33,196 nucleotides of DNA from Bryobacterales bacterium (GTDB lineage Bacteria > Acidobacteriota > Terriglobia > Bryobacterales > Bryobacteraceae): NCBI GenBank assembly GCA_020851655.1, contig JADZCI010000025.1, positions 1 to 33,196 on the forward strand. Reading direction: 5' to 3'. Of this stretch, positions 1 to 10,930 are shown one piece after another. How positions within the stretch are numbered: position 1 is the stretch's first letter; every line of letters begins with the position of its first letter. Below the pieces are notes generated by a model that saw only the letters and a list, made by a program, of their open reading frames with translations, ran no database searches and was not told the origin of the DNA. The position numbers and the translations under genes were made by a program.

Positions 1-335
1 GTGGATGTTTCCACGGTGTCGCCGATCTTGACGAAGGACGCCGCACCCGGCGCCGAAGATTCGTAGAAAGTTCCCACGATCGGCGATTTGACGGGAACCA
101 GCGTCGGGTCCGTGAGGTCCGTGTCCTCGCTGGCCGAGGCGGGAGATGGCGCGACGGCAGCCGCATGCGTGCTCGCCACGCCCGCGACCACCGCTGGAGC
201 CAGCGTCACTTCCTGCGTCAGCGCCTGCGAGGCTCGTTTGATCCACACTTTGTTTTCGCCGCGCTGAACCTCGATTTCGGCAACGCCGGTCGACAAGACA
301 AGGTGCACCAGTTCGCGAATTTCTTCAATGGTCAT
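1..335 (-). CDS. accB: Biotin carboxyl carrier protein of acetyl-CoA carboxylase, N-terminal part (cut by window edge)
   Basis: Carrier subunit of acetyl-CoA carboxylase, which holds biotin during the first committed step of fatty-acid synthesis in the cytoplasm. The 111 visible residues open with MTIEEIRELVHLV, followed by an acidic/basic segment (EIEVQRGENKVWIKR), an Ala/Pro/Ser-rich linker, and the start of the biotinyl domain (VKSPIVGTFYESSAPGA). This is the usual order in AccB. The biotin-accepting lysine would lie beyond the left edge and is not seen. The ATG at 333-335 lies only 2 bases after the stop of the Xaa-Pro peptidase, so the two are very probably cotranscribed. No clear Shine-Dalgarno precedes the start, which suggests translation by coupling. 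Confidence 0.9.
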   Translation of the reverse strand, partial: MTIEEIRELVHLVLSTGVAEIEVQRGENKVWIKRASQALTQEVTLAPAVVAGVASTHAAAVAPSPASASEDTDLTDPTLVPVKSPIVGTFYESSAPGAASFVKIGDTVETS

Positions 336-337
336 GA

Positions 338-1387
338 TTAGAGGGCCAATAATTCCTTTGCAGCCGGCGTCAGGACTTCCACACCGGTTTTGGTCACCAG
401 GACCGTGTCCTCGATTCGCACCCCGCCAAACCCCTCCAGATAGGCGCCCGGTTCCACAGTGACGACCATACCGGATTCCAGCGGTGTTTCGTCCTTCTTT
501 CCCAGCCTTGGATTCTCATGGATCTCGAGGCCCAAGCCGTGGCCGGTCGAGTGTTGAAACGCCTTGTCGAGATGGTGTTCCTTCAGGACCCTGCGAGCCA
601 CCGCATCAACTTGAGCCGCGCGGATTCCCGGACGGATGCAGTCAATGGCGGCCAGTTGCGCCTCGAGCACCGCGTTGTAGAGTGAGCGCGCCTTGCGGCC
701 CGGCGTCCCCGTGTGGACCACGCGCGTCATGTCGCTAGCGTAGCCGTTCAGGCTGGCGCCCATGTCTATCAATAGTATCTGATTCGTCCGGATGCTCTGG
801 CTCGTGGGCTTGGCGTGCGGCAACGCCGACCGCGGGCCCGCCGCCACGATCGTCTCGAAAGCCGGTCCTTCCGCGCCGGCCTTGCGAACCTGGTGATCGA
901 TTTCAGCGGCCAGGTCCTTCTCCGTCATTCCGGGCCGGAACGCTCTCAGACTCCGCGCATAGGCCTTGGCCGCCACCTGGACCGAATCCTGAATCTGCCG
1001 GATCTCATCTTCCGACTTCACCATTCTGAGGCGCTCCACCAACCCGCAAACCGGCTTGAGCGGCATGATTTTGGACGCCGCCATCCACGCCGCGTGCGTC
1101 AACTTGTCCGATTCAAAACCCAGGCCGCGGACCGGCGCGACGGCGTCCCAAAGCGAGCCTCGAACGATCCTTACCGCGCAATCGGTTTCCTCGTCCGCCT
1201 GTAGCGTGTACCGCGGATCCGTGTAAAGAACAGTCCTTGAATGAGTAACAACCAGGAGCCCGTTACTGCCCGTGAACCCGCACAAGTATCTCACGTTCGG
1301 CAGGTGCGAGACTGCCAGGCCCGGAAGTTTGTGCTCAACCAGTTGATCGAGCAGGCGCCTGCGGCGCTCCTGAAAGGGAGGATTCAC
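338..1387 (-). CDS. Xaa-Pro aminopeptidase/dipeptidase (M24 family)
   Basis: Cytoplasmic metallopeptidase that removes N-terminal residues preceding proline. It has 349 residues, the usual length of the short bacterial M24B form: a creatinase-like N-terminal domain (about 1-125, with NVRYLCGFTGS) and a pita-bread catalytic domain (about 130-349). All five metal ligands can be seen: Asp208 (LLIDMG), Asp219 (ASDMTR), His283 (STGHGLG), Glu312 (TVEPGAY) and Glu326 (VRIEDT). His191 (PHAKP) is the conserved substrate-site histidine. Translation starts at a GTG (1385-1387); the N-terminus aligns in style with family members, so the start is reasonable. It sits directly upstream of accB. In Bacillota and others a similar peptidase precedes efp-accB-accC; here efp is absent between them. 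Confidence 0.9.
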   Translation of the reverse strand: MNPPFQERRRRLLDQLVEHKLPGLAVSHLPNVRYLCGFTGSNGLLVVTHSRTVLYTDPRYTLQADEETDCAVRIVRGSLWDAVAPVRGLGFESDKLTHAAWMAASKIMPLKPVCGLVERLRMVKSEDEIRQIQDSVQVAAKAYARSLRAFRPGMTEKDLAAEIDHQVRKAGAEGPAFETIVAAGPRSALPHAKPTSQSIRTNQILLIDMGASLNGYASDMTRVVHTGTPGRKARSLYNAVLEAQLAAIDCIRPGIRAAQVDAVARRVLKEHHLDKAFQHSTGHGLGLEIHENPRLGKKDETPLESGMVVTVEPGAYLEGFGGVRIEDTVLVTKTGVEVLTPAAKELLAL

Positions 1388-1482
1388 TTAGGCGGCAACT
1401 TTCCTATTCTACCGTGTAACATTTCGCTTACGCAGTCGAGTTTCGTTCGAGATCTCGCACCCTCCCGGTGTCCGGAAAAACC

Positions 1483-2706
1483 CTACCAGTCTGTCACGCT
1501 GCCGTCGTCGGCGTCGTACGACTCCGGGTTCCGCCAGTCATGGCCAATCTTGTCCGCCATGGCGTTGTCGTCGAGTTCGATGCCCAAGCCCGGACCTTTA
1601 GGCAGGTCGAGATAACCCGCTGAAACGCTGAACGGCTTCTTCAGATATCCCTCGCCTAGCGACACCTGTTCCTGGATCAGGAAGTTGGGAATCGAAGCGG
1701 CGAGTTGGACCCCGGCGGCGAGCGAGATCGGACCCAGCGGATTGTGTGGCGCGACGCTGGCGTAGAAAGCCTCCGCCATTCCCGCGATCAGGCGAACCTC
1801 GGTGATGCCTCCGGCGTGGCACAGGTCGGGCTGGAGAATCGTGGCTGCCTTCTTCTCCAGGACCTCGCGGAAACCCCACTTCGTGAAGACGCGTTCACCG
1901 GTGGCGATAGGCAGATACGTGCTACGCGCAATATCGGCCATGACGTCGTGATCCTGGCACTGGCACGGCTCTTCGATAAACATCGGATCGTAGGGTTCCA
2001 ATTTCTTGATCAGCACTTTGGCCAGCGCCGGAGAAATCGCGCCATGAAAGTCGATGCCGATGTCGGCGTCCCGTCCGACTGCTTTGCGCAGCTCGGCAAA
2101 GCGTTCGGCGGCATAGTCCACCGCCGCCGGCGTTTCGACATAGCGTGCCGGGCGCCGCTTGGCCGGACCTGTCTTGAAGGCGTTAAAGCCCCTGGCCATC
2201 GCGCTCTTCATCGCCTCGGGACTGCCCGCGTGGGCGTACACGCGTACGCGGTTGCGCGTGGGTCCGCCCAGCAACTCGTAGACCGGCACGCCCAGCGCCT
2301 TGCCCTTGATGTCCCACAGCGCCTGATCGATTCCGGAGAGCGCGCTGGTCAGGATGGGTCCGCCGCGATAGAACGCATGGCGGTAAATGGCCTGCCAGTG
2401 GTGCACCACCGCGCGCGGGTCCTTGCCCACCAGGTATGGCTCCACCTCCTTGACCGCGGTTGCGCAGGTCAGGGACCGGCCTTCAGTGATCGGTTCGCCG
2501 AGTCCAACGATCTCTTTCACGTTGGTGTGGATCTTGAGAAACAGCCAGCGCGGCTTGACCAGAAACGTTTCCAGCTTTGTGATCTTCAGCGGGTCGCGCG
2601 GCTTGATCGGCGCCTCTTGCATGGCTGACGCCGCGGCCAAAGACGTGGCCGAGGCCAGCGAGCCCAGGGTTACCCGGCGCGACAGATCGGACTTGGAATT
2701 CTCCAT
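1483..2706 (-). CDS. Mandelate racemase/muconate lactonizing family enzyme, D-galactonate dehydratase-like, with Tat-like leader
   Basis: Enolase-superfamily acid-sugar dehydratase. The catalytic barrel strongly resembles DgoD: Asp219 and His221 (IDFHGA), Glu245/246 (MFIEEP), Glu271 (TGERVF) and His321 (VAPHNPLGP) give the Mg ligands and the general acid/base histidine, and LQPDLCHAGGITE matches the DgoD pattern closely. The substrate is therefore probably a sugar acid, though galactonate itself is not proven. I chose the ATG at 2704-2706: it gives 407 residues starting MENSKSDLSRRVTLG, followed by a small-residue hydrophobic stretch, which looks like a twin-arginine signal. A longer ORF reaches 2757 but adds 17 unconvincing residues. 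The alaS gene starts divergently 70 bases away. Confidence 0.85.
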   Translation of the reverse strand: MENSKSDLSRRVTLGSLASATSLAAASAMQEAPIKPRDPLKITKLETFLVKPRWLFLKIHTNVKEIVGLGEPITEGRSLTCATAVKEVEPYLVGKDPRAVVHHWQAIYRHAFYRGGPILTSALSGIDQALWDIKGKALGVPVYELLGGPTRNRVRVYAHAGSPEAMKSAMARGFNAFKTGPAKRRPARYVETPAAVDYAAERFAELRKAVGRDADIGIDFHGAISPALAKVLIKKLEPYDPMFIEEPCQCQDHDVMADIARSTYLPIATGERVFTKWGFREVLEKKAATILQPDLCHAGGITEVRLIAGMAEAFYASVAPHNPLGPISLAAGVQLAASIPNFLIQEQVSLGEGYLKKPFSVSAGYLDLPKGPGLGIELDDNAMADKIGHDWRNPESYDADDGSVTDW

Positions 2707-2765
2707 ATGGGTTGATTCTATGTCGAAGCCGGAGCGCGCGGGCGCAAACAGGCCCACATGTCACA

Positions 2766-2776
2766 ATGAAAATGTT

Positions 2777-2780
<4 letters not shown>
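2766..2780 (+). other. Four-codon out-of-frame minicistron overlapping the alaS start
   Basis: ATGAAAATGTTGTGA starts 11 bases before the alaS GTG, in a different frame, and its TGA stop overlaps that GTG (GTGA). It is the only nearby ATG, and no good Shine-Dalgarno precedes the GTG itself. It might couple initiation at alaS, or be chance. Confidence 0.25.
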
Positions 2781-5415
<2,635 letters not shown>

Positions 5416-5419
<4 letters not shown>

Positions 5420-6408
5420 CCGCGCTCGATGCGATCATCGCCGGCGCGGGGCCGACGGGTCTGGCGTGCGGAATCGAATTAAAGCGCCGCGGCTTGAACG
5501 CAGTCCTGTTCGATAAGGGGTGCCTCACCAACTCGCTGTACAACTACCCCACCCAGATGGTCTTCTTCACCACCCCGGAATTGCTGGAAATCGGCGATAT
5601 TCCGATGACGTCGCTCAACGAAAAGCCGGTTCGCGCTGAAGCCCTGAAGTATTACCGGCGCGTGGCCGATCACTACCAGCTCGCCATTCACCAGTACGAA
5701 AAGGTGACCGGGTTTACCGGAGACGACGGCGATTTCACCGTGCTCACCGAGGACCGGAACAACCGCGCGCACTCCTATTGCGCAAAAAAGATCATCATCG
5801 CCACCGGCTACTACGACCGGCCGAACCTGTTGAACGTTCCCGGTGAGGAACTGCCCAAAGTCCTTCACTATTACCGCGAACCTCATCCTTACTTCGGACA
5901 CGACGTGATGGTTGTGGGAGGTAAGAATTCGGCCGCGATCGCCGCCCTGGAACTGCATTGGACAGGCGCCAGGGTCACCCTCGTCCACCGGCACGCCGAG
6001 TTGTCCAGCAGCGTGAAGTATTGGATTCGCCCGAATATCGACAACCGCATCAAGAGCGGCGAAATCACGGCCTACTTCGATTCCAGCGTCACGCGGATCA
6101 CCGAGGACGCCGTGGACCTGAGAACCCCGCGGGGAGAGATCCGCGTCAAGAACGACTTCGTCTTCGCCATGACCGGGTACCATCCCGACACGGACTTCCT
6201 CTCGCGGCACGGCATCAATTTTGAACCGGAAACGCAGCGCCCCTACACCAATCCGGACAGCCTGGAAAGCGCCCGCAAAGGCGTCTACCTGGCTGGGGTC
6301 ATTGTGGCGGGCATTCACACCAACGAGATCTTCATCGAGAACGGGCGGTTCCACGGCACGGTCATTGCCGAGGATATCGCCAGGAAGCTCTCAGGGGATG
6401 CGAAATAG
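5416..6408 (+). CDS. ypdA: YpdA family NAD(P)/FAD oxidoreductase (bacillithiol disulfide reductase-like), lacking the family Cys14
   Basis: Flavoprotein of the YpdA/Bdr family, whose characterised members in Bacillota reduce bacillithiol disulfide using NADPH. It has 330 residues, with an FAD-binding Rossmann motif at the N-terminus (IIAGAGPTGLACG, 7-19), the family-typical NSLYNYPTQMVFFTTPE (39-55), an ATGYYDRPN turn (129-137), a second nucleotide-binding motif (VVGGKNSAA, 166-174) and TGYHPDTDFL near the C-terminus. It starts with GTG, overlapping the alaS stop by four bases, so it is translationally coupled to alaS. Oddity: residue 14, a cysteine implicated in activity in studied YpdA proteins, is threonine here; the nearest cysteine is Cys18. 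The 3' end overlaps the convergent glycosyltransferase gene by 18 bases. Confidence 0.85.
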
Positions 6409-8505
6409 ATAGACGCCCTCGGTTTCCTCCACCGCCTCGACACCCCATGCCTCGCGCGCTTGCATCATGGCCAGGCCAATGACGCCGTGCCCCTCGCCGC
6501 TGGATGAAACCACAATCCAGCGGACTCCGGCGCCTCGCAGCGCCAGCACCGCTTGCCGCCGCAGCAGTGGCGTGTCAACCGGAGCGCGGCGCGACTCCAG
6601 GACGGTCCAGGCTGTGTCCTTGCCTTGCACCCGCGCGACGGCGCCGGCATGGTCCGACTTCGACAGCGTCACCGCGACTTCATCCGCCCGGAGTCCGGAC
6701 GGGCAGGAGACTTCGAGAAACTCGCCGCCACGAGTTGCCATCCACGTCTGCCACCTTGTGGCCGGATTGCGGTCGAACGCGCGGGGCGTGTCGCCGCGGT
6801 TTGGCTTGCCTTCCAGTTCCCACGTCGTCTGCGCGGGCACGGCCACGCCGTGGCTGAAAAATTGAACCTCGTGGATACCCCAAGGGCCGCCGGTTGGCTT
6901 TTCGAGTTCGAACCGGATCCGGGCAACCTCTGATTGCGGCAGCGTGGCGCGGAGTTGGTAGAGCGGCTGTGGGTCATCGGTCGCGGCAACCGCCAGAGCA
7001 TCGGCCATGCCGTCAAACTGCGCCGATGACAGCGGGCCGGCCGGCACAACCGGAGTGTAGGCCGATGGGATGGCAAACAAGTCGAGCACCGTGTCTCCGG
7101 GCTTCACGTGACGGGAAACCATCTCCGCCAGGCGGTACTCCCACAGGTTCTTGCGCAGGTAGTCCTCCTCGGGTTCAAGCCGGAACGCGGCGCGCCACGG
7201 AAAGCCCTTCAAACGCCATGACGCGGGGGGCGTGTATCGGTCGAGCACAGGCGGCAGGCTCAGCACGGCGTGCGCCACCGCCATCGGCGCGGCCACGGGC
7301 GCGGGAATGGCCAGCGCCACAAAAGGAATCGCCGGCATCAGGAACCGCGTGCCGTGGTTCAGCCACCAGGGCAGGCTGACCACCAGGGCTGCCGCCAGCA
7401 GCCACCGCCCGGCGGCGCGCCGTAACGAAAGCAACGCGAGCGGCGCCAGCAGAAACGCGGGACCGATCAGCCCTTGAAGCGTTCCGCCGCGTCCCAGCAA
7501 CTCCCACGGAATCCGTGCCCAGGTGATTCCTCCGTAGGAACGGAGGTACTCGGAAAGGTACTTCTCCGGTCCGTAGTGGAAGTAGTCGTTCGGAAAAACA
7601 TTGTTGAGCAGCGGGGCAAACGGGTTGCCGGTGAGCCAAAGCGCTCGCAACATCCACGGCAGGATGCTCATCAGGGAACCGGCGAGGAACCACGCGCTTC
7701 CGCGCCATTCCTTCCGCCAGAGCAGCCATCCCACGGCGAAGGGCAGCACCACAAGGCCCGGTATCTTGATCGCATAACAAAAGCCGCTCGCCAGGCCCGC
7801 GTGGAACAGCAACTCCGTCCGGGGTTCGTCTTTCCAGATCACCAGCAGCAAAAACGCGGCGGCGGCAAAGAACACAAACGCGGCGTCGGAGTAGGCGCTC
7901 GTCCCCGTGATTGCCACCACCGGGCTGGCGAAGTACAGGAGCGCAGCCGGTCCCGCCGCCAGTTGAAAACGCCGGCCCGTGGCGAGTATCAGTGGCACGG
8001 TCAGCACCAGAAACCCGAAGTGCACCAGTTTGGCCGCTGAATGCCGGCCAAACGCGAAAGCGAAACCGAACAGCATTTCCAGGCCCTGCGGCAGCAATTC
8101 GTAGAAGCCAATGCGCGAGGGAAAGCGGCGCAGCGACAGCCATTCCTTGACGAGTCCCAGGTGGTACGTCACGCCGTCGGGTTGTATTTCCGGCGCCAGC
8201 GCGTGCACGGCGTAGTAGGCGCCGAAGGCCGCCATCAGCCACCCCGTCCAATGCGGGATGGCGAGCCGGGGCCGCCGGACGCCGGCGAGCCCGCTACAGC
8301 ACAGCATTCCAATCACGGCGAAACTGCGGCGGCCCGCCACACCCGCCAGCAGCGTCAGGTAAACCAGCAGGCTCAGCACCACCGCGCCCGAAGCCACGGC
8401 CAGCGTTTCCGACGGAGGACGGCGCCGCCAGAGCCAGCGGCCCAGTCCCCACGCCGACGCCAGCGTGAACAGGGCCGGTGCAACAATGCCGAGGACGCGA
8501 AGCAA
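6391..8505 (-). CDS. Polytopic membrane GT-C-type glycosyltransferase-like protein with C-terminal discoidin-like domain
   Basis: A 704-residue inner-membrane protein. Residues 1-415 contain about ten hydrophobic segments. The first large extracytoplasmic loop holds PEIQPDGVTYHLG with Asp110, which fits the catalytic-acid position of GT-C enzymes that use lipid-linked sugars; further loops carry TGNPFAPLLNN and PWWLNHGTRFLMPA. Residues about 515-640 look like a beta-sandwich of F5/8-type-C (discoidin) style, with FDRNPATRWQTW at 577-588. The last 50 residues (GAGVRWIVVSS...VYLFRI) resemble C-termini of acidobacterial glycosyltransferase-39-like proteins. Donor and acceptor cannot be told. The gene stands alone on the minus strand; its start lies 172 bases from rsgA on the opposite strand. 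Confidence 0.7.
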   Translation of the reverse strand: MLRVLGIVAPALFTLASAWGLGRWLWRRRPPSETLAVASGAVVLSLLVYLTLLAGVAGRRSFAVIGMLCCSGLAGVRRPRLAIPHWTGWLMAAFGAYYAVHALAPEIQPDGVTYHLGLVKEWLSLRRFPSRIGFYELLPQGLEMLFGFAFAFGRHSAAKLVHFGFLVLTVPLILATGRRFQLAAGPAALLYFASPVVAITGTSAYSDAAFVFFAAAAFLLLVIWKDEPRTELLFHAGLASGFCYAIKIPGLVVLPFAVGWLLWRKEWRGSAWFLAGSLMSILPWMLRALWLTGNPFAPLLNNVFPNDYFHYGPEKYLSEYLRSYGGITWARIPWELLGRGGTLQGLIGPAFLLAPLALLSLRRAAGRWLLAAALVVSLPWWLNHGTRFLMPAIPFVALAIPAPVAAPMAVAHAVLSLPPVLDRYTPPASWRLKGFPWRAAFRLEPEEDYLRKNLWEYRLAEMVSRHVKPGDTVLDLFAIPSAYTPVVPAGPLSSAQFDGMADALAVAATDDPQPLYQLRATLPQSEVARIRFELEKPTGGPWGIHEVQFFSHGVAVPAQTTWELEGKPNRGDTPRAFDRNPATRWQTWMATRGGEFLEVSCPSGLRADEVAVTLSKSDHAGAVARVQGKDTAWTVLESRRAPVDTPLLRRQAVLALRGAGVRWIVVSSSGEGHGVIGLAMMQAREAWGVEAVEETEGVYLFRIP

Positions 8506-8665
8506 CCGACTATTGTAAAGGTGTTATCCTCTTGGGTTGAAGCTGTTCCCCGTCCTTGTCCTCAACTCGTAGCGCGCCTGCCGCACGCTAGCGGTGCTTA
8601 GCGCGGGCGCTGGCCCGGACTCCCGGCTGGGGGTCCCCATTACTCCCAAGCTGTGTTTGCTGGTT

Positions 8666-8670
8666 GAGGA
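8666..8670 (+). promoter_or_regulatory. Ribosome binding site deciding the rsgA start
   Basis: GAGGA lies 7 bases before the TTG at 8678-8680. The open frame extends upstream to 8594, but residues encoded there are not RsgA-like, so this site supports the TTG as the real start. Confidence 0.6.
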
Positions 8671-8677
8671 AACTCCA

Positions 8678-9688
8678 TTGAATTTCGAACAACTGGGATG
8701 GAATTCGTTTTTCGTGCCGGCGTTTGCGCCCTGGCGGGAACAGGGTTGCGCTCCGGCGCGCGTAATGACGCAGGAACGTGGGGCCTGGCTTGTCGAGTCG
8801 CCGGTGGGCGAGATCCTCGTCCGCCATTGCCGCGGGGAAGTCTCGCCCGTGACGGGCGATTGGGTGGTCCTGAGGAGTGACCTCGCCAGTATTCAGGCCG
8901 TTCTTCCGCGCCGCGGCAGTCTGGGGCGGAAGGAAGCCGGACGCCGGTCGCAGGAACAGGTGCTGGCCGCCAACGTCGACATTGCCTTTGTCGTGATGGG
9001 ACTGGACGGCGACTACAACCCGCGCCGGTTGGAACGGTATCTTGTCCTGTGCCGCAACAGCCGTGTCGCGCCGCTGGTCGTCCTGAATAAATCCGATCTA
9101 TGCGAGGACTGGGACACGCGAATCGCCGAGACCCGGCGTGTGGCGGCAGGTGCGGATGTCCTGCTGATGAGCGCGCTTCAGAACGAGGGTGTGGAGCGCC
9201 TCGCTTCAGCGGTCGAGCCCGGGCAAACCGCCGCGTTGCTCGGTTCGTCCGGCGCCGGCAAGTCCACCATCCTGAACCGGCTGCGTGGATTTGAAGCGCA
9301 GCGTACCCAACCGGTCCGGGAAGGGGACAGCCGGGGACGCCACACCACTACGCAGCGCCAACTGGTCCTGCTCAAGTATGGATGGCTGCTCATGGATCTT
9401 CCCGGCTTGCGCGAAATTCAGCCCTGGGGCGAGGCCAGCGGGATGACAGATGTGTTTCCCGAAATTGCCGAGCTTGCCGGCCGCTGCCGTTTTCGCGACT
9501 GCCGCCATCAGGGCGAACCCGGCTGCGCCGTGGTGGCGGGCATCGACGCCGGCCGCCTGGAAAGCTACCGTAAACTCATCCGTGAAGCGGAGTTCGAAGA
9601 ACGCCGCCACGATCTGTCCCTGCAGGCAGTCCAAAAGGCCAAGTGGAAGAAGATTCACAAGGCGATGCGGAACTTCGAAAAGAGGTGA
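8678..9688 (+). CDS. rsgA: Ribosome small subunit-dependent GTPase A
   Basis: Circularly permuted GTPase that acts late in 30S subunit maturation. With the TTG start it has 336 residues: an OB-fold domain (about 25-95, with SPVTGDWVVL), then the permuted G motifs in the expected order, G4 NKSD (137-140), G1 GSSGAGKST (189-197), the switch region RGRHTTT (219-225) and G3 DLPG (240-243), then a C-terminal zinc site with Cys270, Cys275, His277 and Cys283. Every family hallmark is present. The gene is monocistronic and convergent with the flavin monooxygenase 22 bases downstream, with no visible terminator hairpin between them. Confidence 0.95.
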   Translation: MNFEQLGWNSFFVPAFAPWREQGCAPARVMTQERGAWLVESPVGEILVRHCRGEVSPVTGDWVVLRSDLASIQAVLPRRGSLGRKEAGRRSQEQVLAANVDIAFVVMGLDGDYNPRRLERYLVLCRNSRVAPLVVLNKSDLCEDWDTRIAETRRVAAGADVLLMSALQNEGVERLASAVEPGQTAALLGSSGAGKSTILNRLRGFEAQRTQPVREGDSRGRHTTTQRQLVLLKYGWLLMDLPGLREIQPWGEASGMTDVFPEIAELAGRCRFRDCRHQGEPGCAVVAGIDAGRLESYRKLIREAEFEERRHDLSLQAVQKAKWKKIHKAMRNFEKR

Positions 9689-9710
9689 GGGCTCGATTGC
9701 AGCCGGCGCA

Positions 9711-10880
9711 TCAGTAATCCGGCAACTCGATCCGGTCGGCGAGGTCGCGGCCTACGGCCAAGTCCGCAATCCATCCGATGCTGAGCAGGTCGAAGATGCG
9801 GTTTCGCACTGCCAGTGCCAGGCGCGACTTCGGCGCAAACGTGCCGGCAAATCGCAGAGCCGCCTCTTGCTTGGCCTCAATGAGCGGTCCAAGGAGCGCG
9901 TGGTATCGCGCGAATGCGATGCGATAGTCGCCATTGGCCCGGTGGAGCTCCCCTGCCAGAATGTACGCGCCGGCCATGCCGAGCGCCGAGCCCTGCCCCG
10001 CCAACAGCGAGACACAATAAGCCGCATCGCCCACCAGAGCCACGCGCCCGCGCGACCAGGCATTCATCCGAATCTGGCTGACCCGGTCGAAATAAAATTC
10101 TCCCGCCCGGTCGAGTGCCTCCAGGATGGCGGGACATTCCCACCCGCTCGAACCAAAGCGTTGCCTCAGCAGGGCCCTTTGTGCGGCGAGATCTCCCGTA
10201 TCCGGGTCCGGATCGGCAAAGGTGAACAGGAACACAGTCCGGTCGCCGCGCATGGCGAATCGGGCCGCTTGCTGGCCAACCTCGGTGTACATGACATAAA
10301 CGAGTTCGTCTCTGGGACGGTAGCCGTCAATTTCAAATGCGGCGGCCTTGTACCCGAGGAACCGTTCGAACTGGTGTTGCGGTCCGAAGACGAGTTCACG
10401 CAGTCGAGAGTGCAAGCCGTCGGCGCCCACCACCAGGTCAAACTCGCGCCGGACCCCACTGGCGAAGTCCACGCGAACGCGGTCTGCTTCCTCGGACAGC
10501 GCCAGGATGGAATCGTCGAAGATCGTTTCGACCCTTCCTCCGAGCCGCGCGAAAATCGCCGCGGCAAGATCGCCTCGTGGAAGGCTGACATAGCGCCCTT
10601 TGGTGGCCCGGGCAAACGCCGCGGCTGGAAATCCGGACGTTCGCCGCCCGGTTCGATCCACTACCCTTACTTCATCGAGGCGATATCCCTTACGCTGTAT
10701 CTCCTCCAGCAGGTCCATGCGCTGGGCAACGTCGAACCCTGAGCCCCAGAAATCGATGACGTAGCCGCCAGTCCGCAGCCTCGGAGCCTTCTCGACAATG
10801 GTCGTCTCAAATCCGTAATGATCGAGCCAGTAGGCCAGCGCCGGTCCAGCGATCCCGGCGCCGGATATCAGCACCCTCAT
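9711..10880 (-). CDS. FAD-dependent monooxygenase (p-hydroxybenzoate hydroxylase fold)
   Basis: A 389-residue class A flavoprotein. It has the N-terminal dinucleotide fold (LISGAGIAGPALAYWL, with GAGIAG at 7-12), a following motif YVIDFWGSGFDVAQRM typical of the TetX/aromatic hydroxylase-like branch, the FAD/NADPH-contacting DG motif (VVGADGLHSRLR, 151-161) and the GD motif (VALVGDAAYCVS, 280-291). Such proteins insert one oxygen atom into aromatic or polyketide-like substrates using NAD(P)H; the substrate cannot be inferred. It is single-copy on this strand, diverging from the alpha/beta hydrolase at 10931 across about 50 bases. The start ATG at 10878-10880 sits right before the dinucleotide fold. 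Confidence 0.88.
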   Translation of the reverse strand: MRVLISGAGIAGPALAYWLDHYGFETTIVEKAPRLRTGGYVIDFWGSGFDVAQRMDLLEEIQRKGYRLDEVRVVDRTGRRTSGFPAAAFARATKGRYVSLPRGDLAAAIFARLGGRVETIFDDSILALSEEADRVRVDFASGVRREFDLVVGADGLHSRLRELVFGPQHQFERFLGYKAAAFEIDGYRPRDELVYVMYTEVGQQAARFAMRGDRTVFLFTFADPDPDTGDLAAQRALLRQRFGSSGWECPAILEALDRAGEFYFDRVSQIRMNAWSRGRVALVGDAAYCVSLLAGQGSALGMAGAYILAGELHRANGDYRIAFARYHALLGPLIEAKQEAALRFAGTFAPKSRLALAVRNRIFDLLSIGWIADLAVGRDLADRIELPDY

Positions 10881-10930
10881 GCTTCCAGCCTACCGTCCCA
10901 GGCGGAAGACGAATGACGGAGAATGAGGCT

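Noticed and set aside
1705..2628. 307-residue plus-strand open frame opposite the dehydratase
   Set aside because: Antisense shadow of a gene with complete enolase-superfamily motifs.
2387..2776. 130-residue N-terminal extension of alaS
   Set aside because: The extra residues lie antisense to the dehydratase and do not resemble AlaS; family members begin at TGHEIRQKF-like sequence.
8506..8677. Possible small gene or structured leader between the glycosyltransferase and rsgA
   Set aside because: The only open frame is the upstream extension of rsgA, without similarity or ribosome binding site. A TTATCC-like box near 8525 lacks a partner -35. I see nothing definite here.
9450..10742. 430-residue plus-strand open frame across rsgA and the flavin monooxygenase
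   Set aside because: It runs out of frame through rsgA and antisense to a clear FAD protein; no domain is visible.
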